Origin: JAMOAW01 sp039908535
GTDB lineage: Bacteria > Pseudomonadota > Magnetococcia > Magnetococcales > JADFZT01
Direction: 5' to 3'
DNA: 49,272 nt
NCBI GenBank assembly: GCA_039908535.1
Contig: JAMOAW010000015.1
Location: forward strand, 1 to 49,272
The stretch's first letter is position 1. Each line of letters starts with the position of its first letter. The notes beneath the pieces are model-generated. The model was not told the DNA's origin and made no database searches. It was given only the letters and a program-made list of their open reading frames with translations. Positions 32,005-40,410 of the stretch are shown here, piece after piece. Made by a program: the position numbers and the translations under genes.

Positions 32005-34056
32005 ATGAGTTTTGATCTCTTTCAAACTGAAACGACTCTTATCACCGACATGGAGGCCCTTTTGGAACACCCAGAGGCCTCGGTAGCGGATCTGCGGGCC
32101 GGAGTGGCGGCCTTATTAAAGGGCTATAACAAGCTGTTCAAGGGTACACAAAAAATTTTAAGGTTGAGTGACCGTAACGAACAGCATATCAAACAGGCCC
32201 AAATTCAAATTGAAAAACAAAAGGAGGCGTTGACTCAAGCCCATGAAGCGATGGCACGCCACAACGAACTCCTGGAAGAGACCGTTCAGACGCGCACCAG
32301 AGATTTGATCCGTACGCAAAAAGAGCTTAAAAAACTCGTGGATCTTGGCGTCTCCCTTGCCGAAGAACGGGATATTGACACCCTTCTGGAAAATATTCTT
32401 ATGGGTGGCAAAGCCTTAACATATGCCGATGCGGGTACGCTCTATTTACGTACCAAAGAAAATACCCTTAAATTTGTCATCGTCCGTACCGATTCTTTGG
32501 GAATCGCTTTGGGCGGAGCTGGGAAAAAATCGGTCCAGATGCCCACCGTGCCCCTCTTCAGAGCCGATACCGGTGAGCCAAATCATCTCAATATCGCTTC
32601 CCATGCGGCAAATACTGGAAAAACAGTGGTGATCGAAGATGCCTACGATTCTCAATCATTTGATTTTTCAGGTGTGCGTCAATTCGATAAAAAAACCGGA
32701 TATCGCTCCCGCTCTTTTTTGACGGTTCCTCTAAAACCGCGGCAGGGCAAGGTGATTGGCGTCTTACAATTAATCAACGCCATGGATCCGCAAACCGGTC
32801 AGGTCATCCCCTTTGATCCAGAGTTGGTCACTTTCGTGGAGGCCTTGGCCGCGCAGGCTGCCATGACTTTGGATAACCAAATGCTATTAAAGGCTCAAAA
32901 AGATCTCTTTGACTCCTTTATTCGTCTGATCGCCGCTGCGATTGATGCCAAATCTCCTTATACCGGGGGGCATTGTGAACGGGTGCCTGAATTGGCCCGC
33001 TTGCTGGCTTTGGCCGTCTGCGATGTGGATCAGGGACCCTTTGCCGATTTTAAAATGACCGAAGAGGGGATGGATGAAATGCGTATCGCCGCTTGGTTGC
33101 ACGATTGCGGCAAAGTCACTACTCCTGAATATGTGGTGGATAAAGCAACTAAGTTGGAAAATATTTATAACCGTATTCATGAAATTCGGATGCGGTTTGA
33201 GGTGCTTTATCGGGATGCGGAAATCGATTATCTAAATAAATGTATGGTAGATCCAGACGCCCAGGAGCGGCTGGCAGAGGAGCTCAAAGCCTATCACCAT
33301 ACATTACAAGAGGAGTTTGCCTTTATAGCCCGTTGCAATGTGGGTGGAGAATTTATGCAGAAGGCCGATAAAGAGCGGATTCAAGAAATTTCCAAAAGAA
33401 TTTGGATACGTCATTTCGATGATCGTCTTGGTCTCTCTTACGCAGAACTTAAACGTAAGGGAACGACTATGCACACCGGTTTTGATGTCGAGCAACTGCT
33501 TACCGACAAAAGCGAACATATTATACCTCGCGAAGCGGATACCAAAATTCGGGATGCAAAAATGGGTATCAAAATGCCTACACCAGAACATCTTTACAAT
33601 ATGGGGGAAATCTATAATCTTTGTATCGAACGAGGGACTTTAACCCCGGAAGAACGGTATAAAATTAACGAACATGTGATTCAAACGATCAACATGTTGG
33701 AAAATCTTCCCTTTCCAGAGGGATTGGGCCGTGTTGCAGAATTTGCTGGTGCCCATCATGAGACCATGGTCGGCTCTGGCTATCCACGCAAGCTCATTCG
33801 TGATGAGATGTCCGTACCCGCTCGAATTATGGCTATTGCCGATGTGTTTGAAGCATTAACCGCTTCGGATCGTCCCTATAAAGAGACTAAGACGCTCAGT
33901 CAGGCGATTAAGATTATGAGCTTTATGAAAAAAGACAAACATATTGATGCGGATTTGTTTGAAATATTTTTAAAACATGGCGTTTATTTGAAATATGCTG
34001 AGATGTATTTGGAACCAAAACAGATTGATGTGGTGGATATTTCTCAATATTTATAA
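32005..34056 (+). CDS. GAF-HD-GYP c-di-GMP phosphodiesterase
   Basis: 683 residues. A coiled coil (about 60-115) leads to a GAF domain (about 115-290: SLAEERDIDTLLENILMGGK near its start, FVEALAAQAAMTLDNQMLL at its end). The HD-GYP domain begins at SPYTGGHCERVPELARL (about 317-333), has AAWLHDCGK (about 361-369), and ends with HHETMVGSGYP (about 584-594) and ARIMAIADVFEALTASDRPY. About 150 residues are inserted between the HD helix and GTLTPEERYKINEH, longer than in the usual HD-GYP fold. It is the last gene of the block, 21 bases after siaC. Confidence 0.9.
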   Translation: MSFDLFQTETTLITDMEALLEHPEASVADLRAGVAALLKGYNKLFKGTQKILRLSDRNEQHIKQAQIQIEKQKEALTQAHEAMARHNELLEETVQTRTRDLIRTQKELKKLVDLGVSLAEERDIDTLLENILMGGKALTYADAGTLYLRTKENTLKFVIVRTDSLGIALGGAGKKSVQMPTVPLFRADTGEPNHLNIASHAANTGKTVVIEDAYDSQSFDFSGVRQFDKKTGYRSRSFLTVPLKPRQGKVIGVLQLINAMDPQTGQVIPFDPELVTFVEALAAQAAMTLDNQMLLKAQKDLFDSFIRLIAAAIDAKSPYTGGHCERVPELARLLALAVCDVDQGPFADFKMTEEGMDEMRIAAWLHDCGKVTTPEYVVDKATKLENIYNRIHEIRMRFEVLYRDAEIDYLNKCMVDPDAQERLAEELKAYHHTLQEEFAFIARCNVGGEFMQKADKERIQEISKRIWIRHFDDRLGLSYAELKRKGTTMHTGFDVEQLLTDKSEHIIPREADTKIRDAKMGIKMPTPEHLYNMGEIYNLCIERGTLTPEERYKINEHVIQTINMLENLPFPEGLGRVAEFAGAHHETMVGSGYPRKLIRDEMSVPARIMAIADVFEALTASDRPYKETKTLSQAIKIMSFMKKDKHIDADLFEIFLKHGVYLKYAEMYLEPKQIDVVDISQYL

Positions 34057-34065
34057 TGCAGGATC

Positions 34066-34330
34066 GAACATGATGCCCTGCGGGCAAAAAATTAAAAAAA
34101 AAGGGTGGGGGGTGTTGGGGGGCGGTTCTCCGCCCCCCAAGGTCTTGATTTTTATTTCCGATACATGAACATAATGCCCTGCGGGCAAAAAATTAAAATT
34201 AAAGACAAAACCTTGGGGGATGAATCCCCCAAACCCCCTCTTTTTTTTAAGAATTAAAAAAAAAGGGTGGGGGGTATTGGGGGGCGGTTCTCCGCCCCCC
34301 AAGGTCTTGATTTTTATTTTTTCGATACAT
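34066..34330 (-). repeat. Two units of the composite hairpin repeat between HD-GYP gene and tRNA-Pro
   Basis: 34066-34166 lacks the CTGGGGG hairpin; 34167-34330 is full. The TCGATACAT end lies six bases beyond the 3' end of the tRNA, and the GGGC end nine bases from the HD-GYP stop. It separates two converging transcripts. Confidence 0.92.
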
Positions 34331-34335
34331 TAATT

Positions 34336-34412
34336 TGGTCGGGGCGAGAAGATTCGAACTTCCGACCCCTAGCACCCCATGCTAGTGCGCTACCTGGCTG
34401 CGCCACGCCCCG
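34336..34412 (-). tRNA. tRNA-Pro (anticodon GGG)
   Basis: Read on the minus strand, a 77-base cloverleaf: acceptor stem CGGGGCG/CGCCCCG, D arm GCGCAGCCAGGTAGCGC, anticodon stem CTAGC/GCTAG around ATGGGGT (anticodon GGG), T arm with GTTCGAATC, discriminator A and an encoded CCA. It closely resembles other bacterial proline tRNAs. Confidence 0.95.
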
Positions 34413-34487
34413 CGACCTTTCAATAAAATCACTTTAACTCAAATTGATTGGATTGTCTAGTTCTGATCTCGATTTTTTGCTTAATCT

Positions 34488-36143
34488 TTAATGTTTATAC
34501 GATTGCTGCAAAAGTAGAGCCGCTTGTAAGGCACGGCAAGCCCCAGAATGATCGGGGCGTACAGTAAGGGCGGTGCGTAATGCGAGAATAGAAAGATCGT
34601 GTTGAGCGCATTTTTGGTAGGCCAAACCCAATTGAAAATTGAGATGAAAACGGTCGGTATGGCGTTTGGCGACCTCTTGAAGAAGAATGATCACAGCATG
34701 ATATTGATGGGTATCCATTAAAGCGAGACCTAAAATCGAACAGAGACGCGGCTCAAAGGGGTCTCTTTTGGCGGCTAACTGCAAAACGGTGATAGATTCA
34801 CGAACTCTTCCGGTTTTATATAAACAAAAACCCAAATGCAACAAACAATCCAGATCTCTGGGCACCAAAGCCAGCGCGTCGCGTAACAAAGGCTCTGCAC
34901 TCCAGTACCGACCGCGTTCGGTTTGCTCAATCCCTTTACGACGCTTTTGTTGAAATAGTATGGCATCCCCTTGACCTAACACTCTTTTTAAAAAAGCAAA
35001 GGTGCGATCTATAAAATTGCCACTTTTGTGCTGTGCTGGAGCAGAACTTTTTGTGGATTTTAAGGTCTGCTGTTGCGTCACAACAGGTAAAATTGGGGGA
35101 ACAATGGCAGGAATCGGCGCGGAATTCGCGATGGGCTTGTTGATGTATAGGTGACTCCTGTTAGGCTGGGGTTGGGAACCAGCAGGAACAGAAGGAATAG
35201 AAGTAGGAGCGGTTTTCTCCTTAAAGGGATTGGTCCATTTTTCCTTGCCTTTGGTTTTCCCATGAGAAGCCGTTTGGCTGTTGCTTTTTGTTGGTTTTGG
35301 GCTTGTTGTTGACTTAAAGGTGACGCGCCGGGTAATGTAGCGTCTGCCAGTCGGGCTTTTTTCTAAATGGGTAGCCATGGGATTTTGAACCAGCACATTG
35401 GCTGTCAAAAGGGTGGCCAGTGGCACGTTGTTTGGATCGGTCGTCTGTATCGATAAGGGTGCTGTAGCTTGCGCACCCTTGGGAGAGTAGGAGGAGTCCT
35501 CTTCAAGAGTTGTTTTTTGATTGGCGGTCGTCACCTGAAAAGGGGAGTGATCAAGGTTTGTTCTTTTGTTTCGGCGCATGGGTTGGGGTATCGAAGAATG
35601 GACTCCTGAAGATGGCGTCGCATAAACCTCCGAAGGCAAAGAATCGATGCGTTGTGGGGTCAAGGTGGCATCTGGCTCGCGATGTTGTCCCCAGGGTGTT
35701 TTGACCGGGGGAACCTTCGTGCGCGGCATAATAGCGGGTCTACTCTTTGGTGAGGCCGAAAAATCGACTTGCATCAAAGGGGCGTGGGTCCATAGAGGAT
35801 GGGCCGAATGGGGAGCCGTGCTCAGAAAAGGCGGCTCTATCAGATGCACTTCGGGCGTGTTTGGCTTGGCTAAAGCGACTGAATCAAAACTGGCTTGCGC
35901 CGGTTGATGGCTTTGTTCGGTAACGATCCCTGCGCCTTCCGAAGCACCAACAGGAGAATCAGAAGCGTCGACAAGCGTGGAGGCCATTGCTCGGAAAGCA
36001 TGAATGCCATGCCATTCGGGATGCTGAGTGGAGGCTTGCCCACTCTTTTCAGGCTCTTTTTGATCGGTTATAGGTGGCAACTCCTCAACAATAAGAGGCA
36101 AACCATTCGGCTCGGTCTGATGAAGGACAGTTGCATCTTCCAT
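34488..36143 (-). CDS. Tetratricopeptide-repeat protein with a long disordered N-terminus
   Basis: 551 residues. The first 350 or so are rich in Pro, Ser, Thr and Gln with no fold visible (SPKPTKSNSQTASHGKTKGK, PAIVPPILPVVTQQQ). From about residue 400 there are four or more TPR-like helical pairs, e.g. KGIEQTERGRYWSAEPLLRD, LLHLGFCLYKTGRVRESITV and LNFQLGLAYQKCAQHDLSIL. TPR arrays bind partner proteins. No signal peptide or membrane helix is visible. GGAGATTTAA precedes the ATG. Magnetosome protein MamA is also a TPR protein, but this one has a quite different form, so I do not assign it. Confidence 0.75.
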   Translation of the reverse strand: MEDATVLHQTEPNGLPLIVEELPPITDQKEPEKSGQASTQHPEWHGIHAFRAMASTLVDASDSPVGASEGAGIVTEQSHQPAQASFDSVALAKPNTPEVHLIEPPFLSTAPHSAHPLWTHAPLMQVDFSASPKSRPAIMPRTKVPPVKTPWGQHREPDATLTPQRIDSLPSEVYATPSSGVHSSIPQPMRRNKRTNLDHSPFQVTTANQKTTLEEDSSYSPKGAQATAPLSIQTTDPNNVPLATLLTANVLVQNPMATHLEKSPTGRRYITRRVTFKSTTSPKPTKSNSQTASHGKTKGKEKWTNPFKEKTAPTSIPSVPAGSQPQPNRSHLYINKPIANSAPIPAIVPPILPVVTQQQTLKSTKSSAPAQHKSGNFIDRTFAFLKRVLGQGDAILFQQKRRKGIEQTERGRYWSAEPLLRDALALVPRDLDCLLHLGFCLYKTGRVRESITVLQLAAKRDPFEPRLCSILGLALMDTHQYHAVIILLQEVAKRHTDRFHLNFQLGLAYQKCAQHDLSILALRTALTVRPDHSGACRALQAALLLQQSYKH

Positions 36144-36168
36144 TTAAATCTCCTGTAACCGTTCAGAT

Positions 36169-36276
36169 AAAAAAAATCAAAAACAAGACCTTGGGGGATT
36201 GCATCCCCCAACCCCCCTGCTATTTGAAGAAAGCAAAACCGAATTCAAAAGCAAAGTCAAAAGCAAAGTCAAAATA
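36169..36276 (-). repeat. Type II hairpin repeat, partial copy 3
   Basis: On the minus strand it reads TTCGGTTTTGCTTTCTTCAA, then AGCAGGGGGGTTGGGGGATG and CAATCCCCCAAGGTCTTG, matching the second half of type II copies, with AAAAGCAAAGTC tandem repeats at one end. It lies between plsC and the TPR gene. Confidence 0.8.
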
Positions 36277-36306
36277 GAATTTTTATATTTTTTTTTAAAT
36301 AATCAA

Positions 36307-37050
36307 TTAAAAATATGAGTCGGCTCTCTTCTGACGCTCTATTTCAATCTCATCCATCATGGATTCAATGCGATCCTGAGCAATCTGCAAAATTTTTTTT
36401 CGATCAGAAGGAGACATCCCTGACGTATAAATAGGAGCCCCAATTTTAACATGAATCAATCCTGGTTTTTTAAAAAAAGTGCGTCGAGGCCAAAAGAGAC
36501 CCGCATTATGGGCCACTGGCACAATGGGTACTTCCGCCTCCAATGCCAGGGCGATACCACCGCCATTATAATGGCCAATCTGTCCAGGGGCCATCCGTGT
36601 TCCTTCTGGAAAGATAACGAGAGATGTTCCTTGTTTAAAATGAGTTATTCCCTGTTGACGCATTTTGCGTAAGGCATCCATCCCTTTGGAACGATTAATG
36701 GCAATCTGTCCAGTGGCCAATAACGCCCAACCAAAAAAAGGAATGTACAAAAGAGAATGTTTAAGAACTAAAACAAAACGCGGAAAAATATGATGAAATG
36801 TGATCGTTTCCCAAGCCGATTGGTGCTTTGAAAATAAGATAAAAGGTGGGGGAGGGAGTTGTTCGAGACCCTCAATATAATCACGCAAGCCACAAAAAAT
36901 GGCCAATATCCTTCGGTTGTAGCCAGCCCAAACTTGCGCCATGCGTTGTCGTGTCTTAAGGGTTGTGAATGGCCAAATGGAAAGAATAAGGGTAGCAAAA
37001 GCCAAAATACCTCCAGAGCCAAACCAAATTCTAATTTTCATTAACACCAT
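36307..37050 (-). CDS. plsC: 1-acyl-sn-glycerol-3-phosphate acyltransferase
   Basis: It acylates lysophosphatidic acid to phosphatidic acid at the inner membrane. An N-terminal membrane helix (about 8-28) is followed by the first acyltransferase motif FSKHQSAWETITF (about 73-85; His with Glu in the HX4D/E position), GWALLATGQIAINRSKGMDAL near 103-123, and the substrate motif FPEGTRMAPGQ near 148-158. 247 residues is normal. Start is 37050 or the second Met at 37041 (MKIRIWF). Confidence 0.9.
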   Translation of the reverse strand: MVLMKIRIWFGSGGILAFATLILSIWPFTTLKTRQRMAQVWAGYNRRILAIFCGLRDYIEGLEQLPPPPFILFSKHQSAWETITFHHIFPRFVLVLKHSLLYIPFFGWALLATGQIAINRSKGMDALRKMRQQGITHFKQGTSLVIFPEGTRMAPGQIGHYNGGGIALALEAEVPIVPVAHNAGLFWPRRTFFKKPGLIHVKIGAPIYTSGMSPSDRKKILQIAQDRIESMMDEIEIERQKRADSYF

Positions 37051-37202
37051 TCATATATCCTTTAATCTTAAATTATCAAAAGAAAAAAGGGGTCTGAAGA
37101 TTGCCCCTATGGGTTGTTCTGGAGTTTCGTGTTGGTATTCATGCCGTCAAAGAAGCAGATATAGATGCCAACTTATATTTAAAAAAAAAAGAGCGGCTCA
37201 TT
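37051..37202. other. Short gap between ihfA and plsC with a decayed type II fragment
   Basis: AAAAAAGGGGTCTGAAGATTGCCCCTATGGGTT (broken here: begins 37083) resembles the start of the type II repeat after several changes. No gene is visible. Confidence 0.35.
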
Positions 37203-37502
37203 CTAATTGCCAAAGCCATTGGTTGCCACAGATTTACGCGCTTTCAGCATCAAAGGACTGGGGCTAAAAGTGACGACTTTACGAGCCGTGATTTCAACTT
37301 CATCTCCCGTGCGGGGATTGCGACCTATACGGGAACGTTTTTTTCGAACTGAAAATTTACCAAATCCTGAAAGTTTAACCTCATCTCCACGTTCCAAATC
37401 ACCTTTAATGATTTCTAAAACAACCTCAACCAGTTCAAGGGATTCGGCCCGAGAACTGGAAAGATTTTGATAAACGGCTGCCGCTAATTCCGCCTTGGTC
37501 AT
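37203..37502 (-). CDS. ihfA: Integration host factor alpha-like DNA-bending protein
   Basis: 99 residues of the HU/IHF family: MTKAELAAAVYQNL at the start, LSGFGKFSVRKKRSRIGRNP at about 44-63 with the beta-arm RNPRTGDEVEI, and ARKVVTFSPSPLMLKARKS near the end. The MTKAEL start and the TFSPS-type ending favour IHF-alpha over HU, though it is not beside pheT as in E. coli. GGAGG lies ahead of the ATG at 37502; the longer frame to 37562 is repeat sequence. Confidence 0.85.
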   Translation of the reverse strand: MTKAELAAAVYQNLSSSRAESLELVEVVLEIIKGDLERGDEVKLSGFGKFSVRKKRSRIGRNPRTGDEVEITARKVVTFSPSPLMLKARKSVATNGFGN

Positions 37503-37528
37503 TTTGAATCCTCCATATACGAATAGAA

Positions 37529-37659
37529 TAGATGCCCTGCGGGCAAAAAAATTAAAGGCCAAACCCCGGGGGATGAATCCCCCAGCCCCCCTCTTTTTTT
37601 AAGAAGAGGGGGGCGGTTCTGGGCCCCCCAAGGTCTTGATGTTTATTTTTCCGATACAT
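37529..37659 (-). repeat. Composite hairpin repeat upstream of ihfA
   Basis: It has GCCCTGCGGGC, a CCGGGGGATGAATCCCCCAG hairpin and the GGGGGGCGGTTCTGGGCCCC variant, with the middle linker shortened to AAGAAG. The GGGC end faces the ihfA start, 27 bases away. Confidence 0.9.
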
Positions 37660-37807
37660 GAATGCTCCGACCGTTTAGGAAAAATATTTTGTGGAAAAAA
37701 AGTGAATTACCAACAATTTGAACTCATTTTATTCATTGTGAGGAAAATTGGCAAAATCGCAAGGAATTTTTTAAAGTTTGAATAAAAAACAAAATTAGGA
37801 TATCCAA
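37660..37807. other. AT-rich non-coding gap after the PBP1A gene
   Basis: No reading frame or clear hairpin stands out. It lies between the PBP1A stop and the repeat ahead of ihfA. Confidence 0.4.
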
Positions 37808-40285
37808 TCAATAAAGTCCTTCGTTAAAAATTTGCTCCTTTTGTGGAACGACTGTTGGTGTGGATTTGTTTGGCATTTGGTCCTTCCGAAAGGCTTCCAA
37901 AACTGTGGACTGCGAAGAACTATTGGTAGAGACACCAGTTGCGAGATCCACTGTCTCCATTTGAATGCCAGGAGGAACGGAAAAGTCGGTTACTGGTAGA
38001 TCTTTCAGAGCGAATTTCATAAAATCGATCCAAATAGGCAATGCCGCTTGGGCTCCAGTCTCTCGGTATCCAAGCGTTGTGAAGTCATCCAATCCCACCC
38101 AAACAGCGGTGACCAAGGAGGGGCTGTATCCGATAAACCAAGCATCTTTGAGATCATTTGTCGTCCCAGTCTTTCCGGCTAAAGGGCGTTTCAATATTTT
38201 TGCCCGTGTTGCCGTTCCCCGTTCGATCACCCCTTTGAGAAGGCTTGTCACTTGATAGGCGGTCTCTCTGGAGAGAACCCGGCTGCCAAAAAGTGGGGAA
38301 GGGGGCGCCTTGGTTAACAGGCTTTTGTTCGGTTCCTGGTGGCATAAAAGACAGTCCCCGCCAGTATGCCGAAAAATGGTGCGTCCAAAACGATCTTGAA
38401 TGCGGGCAATATAAACCGGTGGCACCAATTTACCACCATTGGCAAAAACACCATAAGCAGAGGCCAATTGAATGGGTGAAAATCCCCCTGAGCCTAAAGC
38501 TAAGGTCAAATTGCGCAAATTGGGAGGAATTTCCAATCCAAAACGGTTTATATATTTCGTGGCTGTTGCAATGCCAACATTTTGCAATAGACGAATGGTG
38601 ACTAAGTTACGAGAGTGTTCCAAGGCGGTACGCACCGTGGTGGGGCCAAAAAATTTATGCTCATAGTTTTCTGGACGCCACGTTTTTAATGAGCCGTTGC
38701 TGTCGCGATACTGCATTAAAATGGGACTATCATCAACGACGCTCACCGGTGAAAAGCCATTATCCAAGGCAGCGGCGTAAATAAAGGGTTTAAAAGAAGA
38801 TCCTGGTTGACGGCGCCCCTGCGTCGCGCGGTTAAATTCGGAACGCTTAAAATCGTAACCGCCAACCATCGCCAATACCTGTCCGGTGTGTGGGTCTAGA
38901 CTCACCAAGGCGGCTTCCGCATCTGGTTCTTGTGCAAGACGATATCCTTCTGGATTCTCCTGGCTCGGTGGTTCCAGAAGAAGGGTATCACCGGCTTGGA
39001 TGACATCGGTAAGGCGTTTTATGGGAGGGCCAATTTGACGATCCTTTTCCAACCTTTTTCTAGCCCAAAGAACACCGTGCAGAGGCAGTTCAACTTTTTC
39101 GCCCGTGGTCAATAACAGAGTGGCGGCTTTGGCCGAAGGGGTCGGTAAAACCAGAGCGCGTAGGTATCCACTCGCTGTAGGCGGGGTATTTTTATATTTT
39201 TGTAGCCACTGCTCTATTTGCTGTTCTCCCACTTTGTTCATGTGTTCCAAAGGTCCACGATAGCCATGGCGGCGATCATAGGTGATCAATCCGCGCATGA
39301 CCGCCTCTCTTGCTTGGCGTTGCAATGGGGGATCCAGTGCGGTATAAATGTCCAATCCCCCTTTATAAAGATGATTTTGTCCCCATTCGGCCAGTATTGT
39401 ACGGCGCACATGTTCTAGATAATGGGGGGCGATTTGTTCCAAGGAGGGGTCCGGGCGTGCCAATTCGATTTCAGCCGCTGCCGCCTCTTTGGCCTCTTCT
39501 GCTGTTATGAAACCGACAGTGACCATGCGCTCTAAAACCAACTTTTGACGGTCTAGGGCACTTTGTTTGTGCATCCAGGGGTTATAACGGCTGGGAGCTT
39601 TGGGTAATCCAGCCAAAAGAGCCATTTGCGCAAGAGATAAATTGGCAACATCTTTATCAAAATAGGTCCGTGCCGCCGCCTCTACGCCATAAGCTCCTGA
39701 GCCTAATAAGATTTGGTTGAGATAGAGTTCCAAAATTTCACTTTTTGTAAAGGTCTCTTCAATACGAAAGGCCAAAATGATCTCTTGTATCTTGCGTTGC
39801 AAGGTGCGTTCTGGGGTGAGAAAAAAGGTTTTGGCCACTTGTTGGGTGATGGTAGAGGCCCCTTGCACCACACCACCCGCACGAATATTGGCGAACATGG
39901 CGCGAAACATGCCAGGAATGTTGATGCCCATATGTTGATAAAATTTATCGTCTTCAATGGCTAAAAAGGCATTGATCAGCTGTTGAGGAATCTCGTTTAG
40001 GGGGACGAATTGACGACGTTCAATGAAAAATTCACCCAATAATTGATAATCACGGGCATAAACACGGGTCAAAACGCTGGGTTGATAGTCAATCAGCTTG
40101 TTGAGGGTTGGGAGGTTTTTGGCAAAATGGGTGTATATGCCCCAAATCGTACCCGCTCCGATCAGTCCAGCAATGAGCATAAAATATAATAAAAGCTTGA
40201 CAAACCGATTCGAGCTCTTTGGCTTGCGGGTTTGAGGCGTTTTCGAGGGCCTTGGGGGTTTGGGGGGAATATATAATGTTGTCAA
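37808..40285 (-). CDS. mrcA: Penicillin-binding protein 1A (transglycosylase/transpeptidase)
   Basis: 825 residues of class A PBP, polymerising and cross-linking peptidoglycan in the periplasm. A membrane anchor lies at about 28-50. The GT51 domain has EDDKFYQHMGI near 110-120, GASTITQQVAKTFFL near 141-155, and LELYLNQILLGSGAYGVEAA near 184-203. The transpeptidase domain has RQPGSSFKPF (SxxK serine), EHSRNLVTIRLL (SxN) and KTGTTND (KTG). The predicted start is TTG at 40285 without a good ribosome site, so the true start is uncertain by some residues. It is divergent from pilM, as in many Proteobacteria. Confidence 0.95.
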   Translation of the reverse strand: MTTLYIPPKPPRPSKTPQTRKPKSSNRFVKLLLYFMLIAGLIGAGTIWGIYTHFAKNLPTLNKLIDYQPSVLTRVYARDYQLLGEFFIERRQFVPLNEIPQQLINAFLAIEDDKFYQHMGINIPGMFRAMFANIRAGGVVQGASTITQQVAKTFFLTPERTLQRKIQEIILAFRIEETFTKSEILELYLNQILLGSGAYGVEAAARTYFDKDVANLSLAQMALLAGLPKAPSRYNPWMHKQSALDRQKLVLERMVTVGFITAEEAKEAAAAEIELARPDPSLEQIAPHYLEHVRRTILAEWGQNHLYKGGLDIYTALDPPLQRQAREAVMRGLITYDRRHGYRGPLEHMNKVGEQQIEQWLQKYKNTPPTASGYLRALVLPTPSAKAATLLLTTGEKVELPLHGVLWARKRLEKDRQIGPPIKRLTDVIQAGDTLLLEPPSQENPEGYRLAQEPDAEAALVSLDPHTGQVLAMVGGYDFKRSEFNRATQGRRQPGSSFKPFIYAAALDNGFSPVSVVDDSPILMQYRDSNGSLKTWRPENYEHKFFGPTTVRTALEHSRNLVTIRLLQNVGIATATKYINRFGLEIPPNLRNLTLALGSGGFSPIQLASAYGVFANGGKLVPPVYIARIQDRFGRTIFRHTGGDCLLCHQEPNKSLLTKAPPSPLFGSRVLSRETAYQVTSLLKGVIERGTATRAKILKRPLAGKTGTTNDLKDAWFIGYSPSLVTAVWVGLDDFTTLGYRETGAQAALPIWIDFMKFALKDLPVTDFSVPPGIQMETVDLATGVSTNSSSQSTVLEAFRKDQMPNKSTPTVVPQKEQIFNEGLY

Positions 40286-40333
40286 TTTAGTTTGAAATGG
40301 AATGTAATTTGCATTAAACGGAAAGATTCATTT

Positions 40334-40361
40334 TTGTATCACTGATTTTTTATCCTATACT
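40334..40361 (+). promoter_or_regulatory. Candidate sigma70-like promoter for pilMNOPQ-aroB
   Basis: TTGTAT (40334-40339), a 16-base spacer and TATACT (40356-40361), about 50 bases ahead of the pilM ATG in the 125-base divergent gap. The -10 is good and the -35 weak. Confidence 0.45.
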
Positions 40362-40410
40362 ATTTTTAGGATTAAATCATCGAAAAACATTTTAAAAAGA
40401 AAATGACACT

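Noticed and set aside
34488..36143. The TPR protein as MamA
   Set aside because: It has a 350-residue disordered N-terminus and lies away from other magnetosome genes; a TPR array alone is not specific.
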